Part shown: positions 1 through 5,654 of the stretch, in pieces
Position numbering within the stretch: position 1 is the stretch's first letter
Layout of the letters: the number at the start of each line of letters is the position of its first letter
Assembly: GCA_012516225.1 (NCBI GenBank)
Contig: JAAYWX010000471.1
Coordinates: 1-5,654 of the forward strand
DNA: 5,654 nucleotides
Origin: Clostridiales bacterium
Lineage (GTDB): Bacteria > Bacillota > Clostridia > Oscillospirales > Oscillospiraceae
Direction of reading: 5' to 3'
Notes under the pieces: model-generated
Seen by the model: only the letters and a program-made list of their open reading frames with translations
Databases searched by the model: none
What the model was told of the DNA's origin: nothing
Translations under genes and position numbers: made by a program

Positions 1-179
1 ATTGCGGAAGGGGCGACCACTTTAATAGTAACGACCGTTTTTTTACCTTTCAGCTCAGCTGCTTTTGCTTCATTTGCAAGTTTTTCTGCCATATCCGCTG
101 TAACAGCTGCAGCAGTTATTCCGGTTGCCGAGTTTGCAGAACCTGTTATTGTTGCCGCGACGGTTTCAATATCACCCGA
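1..179 (-). other. Start of a probable pre-SLH module (cut by the window edge)
   Basis: Residues 1826-1884 begin with an ETVAATITGSANSATG strand. They continue with a helix containing VTADMAEKLANEAKAAELKG and a strand KTVVTIKVVAPSA, where the window ends. In many SLH-domain proteins of Clostridia and Paenibacillus-type Firmicutes, a module with this helix ('vta.....l...a.aa...g') and a following 'vvtIkv.ap..a' strand comes directly before the C-terminal SLH repeats. I infer that SLH domains, or another wall anchor, lie just beyond base 1. None of the SLH sequence itself is visible. Confidence 0.5.
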
Positions 180-3100
180 TGTGCTTGCTGGAGGCGCTGA
201 AGGCAGTGCAGGGGATGCGGGAATCCCGCCAGAAGAGCTACCGGAACCGCCTGAGTTTCCGCTGAGCAGGCTCTCTGCGCTTGTAAGAATTTTCAGTGTA
301 TCGGCATTAATCAGTGCTTTTTGGGTAATTGTAAGGCTATCGTAAGCTTTCCGTGCTTCTGCTACTATAGATTTAAGATCCTTATACTGACAGCTTTCTA
401 TTGCTTTTATTTTTTCAACTGCAATAGCTGCCGCGGCGGCATCCGCTTCCTTAATTATTTCCTCATTGGTTGGAACGGCATCAATACTTGCTTTTGCCGC
501 AATAAGCGCAGTATCAATTGAAGTTTTGTCATACGCCGCATTGATAGCATCCATGCCAGCAGTAAGAGCTTTGGTAAGAGCATCCGCATTTTCTCCGGTA
601 TACTTACTCTTATCAGGGTAATTTTTCAGAAGAGATGCGGCCTTGCGCTGATAGTCCTCAAGCTGTGCAATTGTCACAGTTGCCTTTGATAATGCATAGT
701 TAGTATCGCTGTCTACTGCTGCCTTTTCTGCTGACGTCAGTTTCTTATACTCTGCTTCTGCAGCTGCCGCCGCATTCTTATCTTGAAGAGTAACAGGATT
801 TTTTATAAGAGAAATTAAAGACTCAATGTTTACTATCCGGTATGCACTGTAAACTGCACTAAGCTTATTAGTTTTATTCTGTGGTACCATAGCTTTCTGT
901 TCTAATGTCAAATTATCAAAAGCTTCATAGGTTTTCTCAATGTTTTCTGCGGCGGTAAGCAGAACAGATTTCCCGCTGTTGGCGGATGGGAGTGCGTCAA
1001 TGAGGGATATCACTACGGAAACAGCGTATGTGTTCTGTACCTCCGTAAGTTTTACATCGTAGCCGTCTTCCTTGATTTTAGCTTTTTGATCAGCGTTCAG
1101 AGCTTTATAGGCATTCGTTGCCGCAGTAACCTGAGCTGCAGTATCGGCGCTGATGTTGGTAAGGTCAATGGTATCTACAAGTGCTTTTACATACGCAATC
1201 TCCGCAGCCGACAAAACACCGTAATTTTTTACACTGTTTTGTAAATTGCTGTCAAGCATGTCATACGCCTTGCGTGAAGCTGAGATTTTCTCTCCGCTGT
1301 TCTTGGTTACAACGCCAATTGCGTCTATAAGCAGTTCCGTATACTGAACTTCAGCGGCTGTAAGCATACTGTAAGTATCTACGCCCTTTTTCTGCTCTGA
1401 AGTAAGATTGTTGTATGCTCTGCGGGCGGATGCAATTGCGTCGCCGCTGTTGAGACTAACCGTTCCGATTGCCGCAATTAGGTTTTTGACTCTTGTAATA
1501 CTTGCCGCTGAGTATGCATTCCTGGCGTTTTCGAGCTTTGCTTTGTTTGCTTCGGAAATTTCGGCCTTCTGAGTTTCACTTAAAGCCTCATAGGCATTGG
1601 CGGCGGCGGTTACGGCTGATTCGTCGTTTATGGTAATTGTTGCGGGCAGAGCCTCAATCATTTTTGTTACAACATTTGCGGTAACAACATGGATGTAATA
1701 AATGAGCGGCTCACAGATTCCGTTCTGAACGACGATGCGGATGATACCCTTATTTGAATCAAATTTACCTGCCTGATAGGTGAAAGTGCTTCCGCGAAAG
1801 TTATTTATGTAGACATTGGCGGCCGAGCTTGCCACCGATGTCTTTACGGTTTCAAAAGAATCCACAGCCGCATAGTAGGTATATACGCCGTCCTCAGGAT
1901 AAATTGTGGTATTGCCCACTGCAATGGATGCAGGCGCCGCGGTCTTGCATACTGCCGTATCTCTGGGCGTCGCGGTGAAAACATTCTTAACTCTGCAGCA
2001 GGTCAAATGATCGGAATTCCCAAAAGCAGTGTTTACGGCCGACTTGACCTTCACATCGTGTACGGTGCCGAGCGGAACGGGGCTGCCCTGCGCGTCGACC
2101 GCCCATGCAAGATCATAGCTGGTGCCGCCCATATAGTAGTTCTCTCCATAGGGGTTAAAATAATCTGAGCCGCTGTAACCGCACCCTTCACCTACACGGC
2201 CCCATGCCGCATTGGTACCGAGAAGGGTACCCTTGACCGTCAAGGATGTTTCTTCACCGGTAAAATTATGAAGCGGGTAAAAAGCCGCACTGGGGTAGGC
2301 GCTGTTCCCCGGAGTATAGGTCTTGTTGTAATTCCAAATTGTCGAACTCTCGTAGTGGTCTGACCCTGCCAACTCATACCAGCTTTTACCGTCCACGGAT
2401 ACATAGACGGCGCCGGGTTCGCGCTTGCTCCCAGATGTGCTATTAATTACAAAGTCGACACCGCAAGGGTTGTTGGGGCTGTTCTCAATGCCGTCCGCAA
2501 AGTACCATGTGATATATCCGCCGAAATCGCCCAGTACCTTGTAATCGGGAGTACTTGCGAGAGTCTGTTCAGGAAATCTACCATAGTTTCCAGCAGTATT
2601 GTTGGTATAGTAGTTGTTCGGTACTACATAGTCGACAACGCTTGTAGGCACATTGGCGGCTGCGCTTTTTCTATATAGGTCGATCTGATAGGGTTTGCTG
2701 ATTACCAGAGGTACAGGGGCTGTAATCCCGCTGATGGTCACATTATCCGTCAAGTTGAGATAAAGGTAATACCTTACCGAGTCGGCAGGAGTATATACAC
2801 CGGTGCTTGAGTTGACGGAGCCCATAAGAATGGAAAGGTTATAGTATCCTCCCGCGTCTATTTCAGCACCGCTGGCGGTCAAGTCGTACAGGCTTGATGT
2901 GTCGTTGCCGAGTTTGACAGAATATTTACCTGAGTCAAATTTAAACTTCAGGCCGGCTGTGTTGGCACGGCTGTTAACCAATGCAAAGGCGTTAGATTCA
3001 GTGGCGGTGTTAAAAACAGGAGTCCCTTCAATGCAGTTGTCTGTAAACTTAAGGTCCTGCAGCAACATGTTTGCTGGATCGGCTGACAGGCGGTAAATGG

Positions 3101-5654
3101 TGAAAGTATATGTTTTTATAGAATTGTTATTTGACCAACCGTCTCCGTACAGTTCTTTGCAAACCAGATAAGCGCCGTCTGAAGCGCATTGCATACGGAT
3201 AGTAATACTGTCGCTTCCGCCAAAAGCAAACGTTGGCGTAGTATACACTGCCGAAGGACACTCTGTCCATGTGACGCCATCGTCGGTGCTGTAGCGGACA
3301 TGCCCTGTAATACTATCGGCGGCTGACAGCTTTAGATTGACGCCGGTCGCGTCATGGTAGACAAATGAGCAGTTATTATAGTTGCCTGTATTCCACCCGG
3401 ATTTTAATGCAGCACTCGAGTTTGGGGAGTAGGTCAATACCGTTCCTTCTGCATATCCGTTACAGAGAAAATTTGTATAATTTGTTCTGCCGCTGTCGGT
3501 CACAACGGTCACAACGGGCGCTTTAAGTATAGCAGACGCATCGCCGGTAAGTTTGGATATATTAAAGGTGTATTCGCGATACGGATCTGCAGCGGAGGTA
3601 TTTTTATCATAGGTTTTGACTGTTATAACAGTGGTCGCCGTCGTCGTGGGTATGGAAATAAAGCCGCCGTTTGTACAGTCGGCAAACTTCATACCGTTGC
3701 GCCACACTTCCGCTCGGACTTTGTCTGAATCATACATGGGCGCCAGCACCATGGTTACAGAATTATTTACATAATACGTTTTGGTAAAGGAGCTGCCGCC
3801 GCTAAGAAGAAGCCCTGAATTTACAGTACTGCCTGAAATATTTGTCGACAGAAGTGCGCCTTTGTAATATTGGGAAGGACACTGAAGAGCACTTCCAGCA
3901 AGTGCACTGCCGAGATAGTAGGTATTATTGGGCACACTTAAGTACAGATAATCGAGACTAAAGTCGTCCGGAGCTTTGACAAGAACAGTGATTGTGCCTT
4001 CATTGCCTGCGCTGTCTTTCGCCGTAATGTCAGCTGTACCAGGCGCTACAGGGGTTACCTTTCCGGTACTGTCAACCTCAGCTACAGCCTCGTTTTTGGA
4101 CGTCCACGTTACAGTAGCGTTATTAGCAGCGGAAGTACTAAGCTGCAGACTGCGGCCAATATAGGCAGTGGCGTTCTGCGTGGTACCGTCCGGGGTCTTT
4201 ACAAACAGATTATTGACAGTAATTGTTGCGGTAACAGTGTTGTTCGTTTCATTTCCTATTTCAGAACAGGTAACGGTAACAATGCCGGGGCGCACAGCTG
4301 TATAGCTTAATGAAGAAGATGATATAGTATAGTTAATTGCGCCGTCAGGATCATCGACAGAATATGAAACTAAACCCGCTGTGTTGTAACCTTCAGCGGC
4401 TGGAGAGAGTTTTCCGCTTGCATTGCTGATATTACTGTTGCTGATGTTGCAGGTTTTATTGGACAGATCCATCTTTGACATAAAGGTTATAGACGATTTT
4501 CCCTGAACGGAAACGCTTGCACCATCAGCATTTGTGTATGTATATGTGGCGGTTGCAGTTGCAGAGCCGCTTTTTCCGGCAGTACCCAGATTACTTAATT
4601 TAGCTGTCATCGTGCCGTTAGAATCGATTGGAAAGTTGGAGTTGGAGCTGCTGGTCCATGTGAGGTGGCTGGTAAGCTCTTTACCGTTCTGGTCGTACGC
4701 TTTGAAGGTAATGGTATCGTTTACCGCGGTGCATGTGGCATACCAGACGGGGCCGTACTGTACAAGGCGGCCAGCGGCGCTGCTAAGCACTGTCGGTTTT
4801 ACTGTAACGTTGGTGACAATTTTGCTGTTGTCCTCAATCTCATCAACGATAATAACTTTGGTCAGGTTTTTAATAGTTTTGTTGTCGTCGGAGTAAGCGG
4901 TAATGTAATAAACCTGCTCAGCATCGCTATTTTGCTTGGAAAATTGCAGGGTTATAGTACCGTCATTTAAGGTGACTGCATTTTCGATAGGAGTGATCTC
5001 ACCTGTATCGAGATTCACAAAGCCGAGCTTCAGATTTTTTGCCGCTTCGCCTTGTCCCTGGAGTTCAGATATGGTAGCGCTTCTGCCTAAGCCGGTTCCA
5101 AATTCAACCTGTTTGGCAGTCAGTGAAACGTTGGTATTCTTTGCTGCGGTAACGGAATTCTTCCATGAAGCAACATTACCCTTATACTCAAGCCAAACGT
5201 ATTTATTAACGCTATCAAGTCCGGTGAAAAACTGTACGACATCCCCGGAACCTATCGTGATTGCATTAATATAGCTAAACTGGATTGCTGCACCGCAGGG
5301 ATACCAGCCCGCGTTTGGAATTATGCCGTTAACTGTGAAATCGCCCAGATAAGTATCAGTTGAAGTGTCATAGGTTGTTTCGCCAAACATCTTAAACGCG
5401 ACTATGCGGCCCGAACCTCTTGGACCGATGGAGATGTAGTCGTTGCTCCAATTGCCTTTATCGTCCGGCTCACCTGCCGCTTTGAAAGCGTCACCGTAAA
5501 TTTGCTTATGGACAGTAAATAAAGCGTCCAGCAGTGAAACGCCCTGGGTCGTATCATTGGTATAGCCATAGCTTTCGGCAGTGTCCGATGATACTACAAG
5601 ATTTTTAAAAGTTTTGTATCCGCCCTTATACTGGACAGTGACGGTACCGGCCGC
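1..5654 (-). CDS. Giant modular cell-surface protein (DUF4430-like, Ig-like/Big_2, beta-sandwich and helical-repeat domains), partial at both ends
   Basis: One open frame with codons at 5654-5652 down to 5-3 gives 1,884 sense codons with no stop; both ends lie outside. Residues about 1-150 are DUF4430-like, 151-481 hold Ig-like regions, and 482-565 are a Big_2 domain. Residues 566-1000 hold three modules ending in similar strands, and 1006-1228 form a surface beta-sandwich domain. Residues 1240-1326 are a small beta module, 1328-1799 about eight helical repeats, and 1800-1825 a Gly/Ser/Pro/Ala linker; the rest looks like a pre-SLH module. This architecture is known from secreted wall-associated proteins of Clostridia, so an extracellular binding, adhesive or structural role is inferred. 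No catalytic motif, membrane segment or sorting signal is visible. Signal peptide and anchor would be outside. The 19 cysteines are unusual. The frame is certain; the exact function is unknown. Confidence 0.95.
180..257 (-). other. Low-complexity Gly/Ser/Pro/Ala linker
   Basis: Residues 1800-1825 are almost only Gly, Ser, Pro and Ala: a Gly/Ser run, then SPALPSAPPAS. This is a flexible, probably disordered hinge between the helical repeats and the C-terminal anchoring part. Its composition is typical of wall-spanning or hinge segments in Gram-positive surface proteins. Confidence 0.75.
258..1673 (-). repeat. Array of about eight diverged alpha-helical repeats (stalk region)
   Basis: Residues 1328-1799 are built from units of about 50-67 residues. 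The common pattern is 'li.ai......s...v..A..aY..L...qK..v.....L..Ae..y'. Approximate units are 1673-1500, 1499-1332, 1331-1182, 1181-1011, 1010-825, 824-624, 623-420 and 419-258. Examples of the core are AYEALSETQKAEI, AYNNLTSEQKKGV, AYKALNADQKAKI and AYDSLTITQKALI. The seventh unit differs. It has the pattern 'ALTAGMDAINAAYDKTSIDTA' followed by AAKASIDAVPT, a FIVAR-like unit known from Gram-positive surface proteins. The units are Ala-, Lys- and Glu-rich, and all but one lack cysteine. Such arrays act as helical-bundle stalks or ligand-binding regions near the cell wall. The repeats differ greatly at DNA level, so they are old duplications. Confidence 0.8.
1677..1937 (-). other. Small beta module between the surface domain and the helical repeats
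   Basis: Residues about 1240-1326 start with PASIAVGNTTIYPEDGVYTY. They continue with an ANVYINNFRGSTFTYQAGKF segment and end with strands GIIRIVVQNG and LIYYIHVVTA. The final strand resembles the endings of the three upstream cadherin-like modules, and 'kgiIri.Vq.g...liYyihV' is a common closing pattern of such modules. It is followed within a few residues by the first helical repeat, so it caps the beta-rich half of the protein. It is probably another cadherin-like beta-sandwich domain. Confidence 0.5.
1971..2639 (-). other. Large surface beta-sandwich domain with GDFGGYI / WYELAGSDHY / DLAWAVD motifs
   Basis: Residues 1006-1228 carry a set of motifs in fixed order. These are YKVLGDFGGYITWYFADGIE, then NPCGVDFVI, REPGAVYVSVDGKSWYELAG followed by SDHYE, a Trp-Asn-Tyr segment, LTVKGTLLGTNAAWGRVG, and TSYDLAWAVDAQGSPVPLG followed by a valine-lysine strand. 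I recall this order from cell-surface proteins of Clostridia and from Bacteroidetes surface lipoproteins, where 'lGgFGGyI', 'sePG.v.Vs.Dg..WyelaGs' and 'fDlaWAVd..G.pv.l' recur. In Clostridia it often sits in the same polypeptide as DUF4430 domains, as here. It is probably a carbohydrate- or ligand-binding jelly-roll-like domain, but no function is proven. A cysteine replaces a residue that I recall as usually Tyr after 'NNP', and there is a Cys-Cys pair near the end. Confidence 0.62.
2657..3959 (-). repeat. Three tandem beta modules sharing a terminal strand, cadherin-like beta-sandwich type
   Basis: Residues about 566-1000 appear to be three diverged modules. Each closes with a similar strand: REYTFNISKLTGD at 3578-3540, KTYTFTIYRLSAD at 3116-3078, and KPYQIDLYRKSAA at 2696-2657. 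The first two also share an internal pattern, 'V.R....G....(D/E)C', with the cysteines at 3677-3675 and 3260-3258. The 'k.Yt..i.r' ending is typical of cadherin-like beta-sandwich modules in secreted Gram-positive proteins. Nine cysteines fall within or between the modules. The sequence is unusually rich in Asn, Ser, Thr and Tyr. Internal duplication is inferred from these motifs only, and module boundaries are rough. Confidence 0.5.
3960..4211 (-). other. Bacterial Ig-like domain, group 2 (Big_2)
   Basis: Residues 482-565 show the classic Big_2 series. A strand with SLQLSTSAANNATVTWTSKN is followed by AVAEVDSTGKVTPVAPGTAD, then ITAKDSAGNEGTITVLV. The 'v.W.S.n..va.Vd..GkVt....Gta.Ita' signature is clear. 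Big_2 domains occur in bacterial surface adhesins and S-layer-associated proteins as rigid extracellular spacers or binding modules. This is the most standard domain in the window, and it confirms both the reading frame and the surface location. Confidence 0.88.
4212..4481 (-). other. Asn/Ser-rich beta region before the Big_2 domain
   Basis: Residues about 392-481 are rich in Asn and Ser at the start (NKTCNISNSNISNASG). They then form strands SYSVDDPDGAINYTISSS and AVRPGIVTVTCSE, and end in TVTATITVN. The 'v.PG.vtvt' element followed by 'tatitV' resembles the last strands of a bacterial Ig-like domain, so this may be a degenerate Ig unit. It carries two cysteines, about 40 residues apart, that could pair. 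No named family was recognised. Confidence 0.4.
4482..5204 (-). other. Two Ig-like beta regions
   Basis: Residues about 151-272 contain alternating strands, including NVSLTAKQVEFGTG, GTITLQFSKQ and the closing strand LTKVIIVDE. Residues about 278-391 form a second unit. It opens with KIVTNVTVKPTVL, has the Ig-like core ITFKAYDQNGKELTSHLTW and the turn SNGTMTAK, and closes with GKSSITFM. The 'v.f.a.D.nG..l...ltW.ss' pattern is characteristic of bacterial Ig-like folds. There is one cysteine (YATC) in the second unit. These are probably spacer or fibre domains. Boundaries are approximate, and I cannot name a family for the first unit. Confidence 0.5.
5205..5654 (-). other. DUF4430-like domain (N-terminal side of the visible protein)
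   Basis: Residues 1 to about 150 start in mid-domain with a short strand (VTVQYKGGYKTF). A helix follows, with the motif GVSLLDALFTVHKQIYGDAF. After it come a stretch around a lone Lys-Met-Phe-Gly turn, the motif GDFTVNGIIPNAGWYPCG, and a final strand IGSGDVVQFFTG. This order (helix with LLDAL, then a 'vNG..p..GW' strand, then 'i..GD.v.f.f') is what I know from DUF4430 and transcobalamin C-terminal-like domains of secreted Gram-positive proteins. Such domains are thought to mediate binding at the cell surface; no ligand can be read from this sequence. The assignment rests on motif recall, and the domain start may lie upstream of the window. Confidence 0.6.

Noticed and set aside
321..521. Small plus-strand frame rich in Cys, Phe and Tyr
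   Set aside because: It is opposite the helical repeats. Its composition follows from reading the complement of Ala/Lys/Glu codons, and no upstream ribosome binding site is convincing.
258..1673. Possible CRISPR or direct DNA repeats in the repeat-rich region
   Set aside because: The repetition is at protein level only. Unit DNA sequences are strongly diverged and the reading frame continues through them, so this is a protein repeat array.
3116..3301. Minus-strand frame of 61 codons in another phase
   Set aside because: It sits inside the large minus-strand gene in a different frame, and the main frame there clearly encodes a structured beta module.
2899..4164. Plus-strand frames at 2899-3096 and 3976-4164
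   Set aside because: Both are short, antisense to well-supported domains (a beta module and Big_2), and show no domain or start signal.
4534..5274. Three overlapping plus-strand open frames (4534-4896, 4665-4970, 4936-5274)
   Set aside because: They lie antisense to the continuous minus-strand frame, overlap each other, and encode Val/Leu-rich or low-information peptides with no recognisable domain. They are complementary shadows of the Ser/Thr/Asn-rich surface-protein codons.

Overview
The whole 5,654-base window lies inside one very large gene on the minus strand. I read the frame codon by codon from base 5654 down to base 3. It gives 1,884 consecutive sense codons with no stop, and it runs off both ends. 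The start codon, ribosome binding site, signal peptide, true C-terminus and terminator are all outside the window. There is no intergenic DNA here, and I saw no RNA gene, insertion sequence, CRISPR array or promoter.

The product is a modular, secreted cell-surface protein. Its modules resemble those of giant surface and S-layer-type proteins of anaerobic Gram-positive bacteria (Clostridia / Eubacteriales, for example Oscillospiraceae-like lineages). Moderate GC and mixed codon use fit this. The lineage is an inference, since no marker gene is present.

Layout in protein order (high to low coordinates): (1) a DUF4430-like domain at about 5654-5205; (2) three Ig-like beta regions at about 5204-4212, the first two more domain-like than the third; (3) a bacterial Ig-like (Big_2) domain at 4211-3960; (4) three beta modules at about 3959-2657 that share a terminal strand motif and resemble cadherin-like beta-sandwich modules; (5) a large beta-sandwich surface domain at 2639-1971, recognisable from its GDFGGYI, WYELAGSDHY and DLAWAVD motifs; (6) a further small beta module at about 1937-1677; (7) an array of about eight diverged alpha-helical repeats at 1673-258; (8) a Gly/Ser/Pro/Ala linker at 257-180; (9) the beginning of a module that in related proteins often stands just before C-terminal S-layer homology (SLH) domains, 179-1.

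The likely overall design is an exposed beta-domain head or fibre, then a helical stalk, a flexible linker, and a wall anchor just beyond base 1. I see no catalytic motif. Binding, adhesion or a structural role is more likely than enzymatic activity. The oddest properties are 19 cysteines in a presumed Gram-positive exoprotein and the strong divergence among the repeats. I found no evidence for a new multi-gene system in this window.
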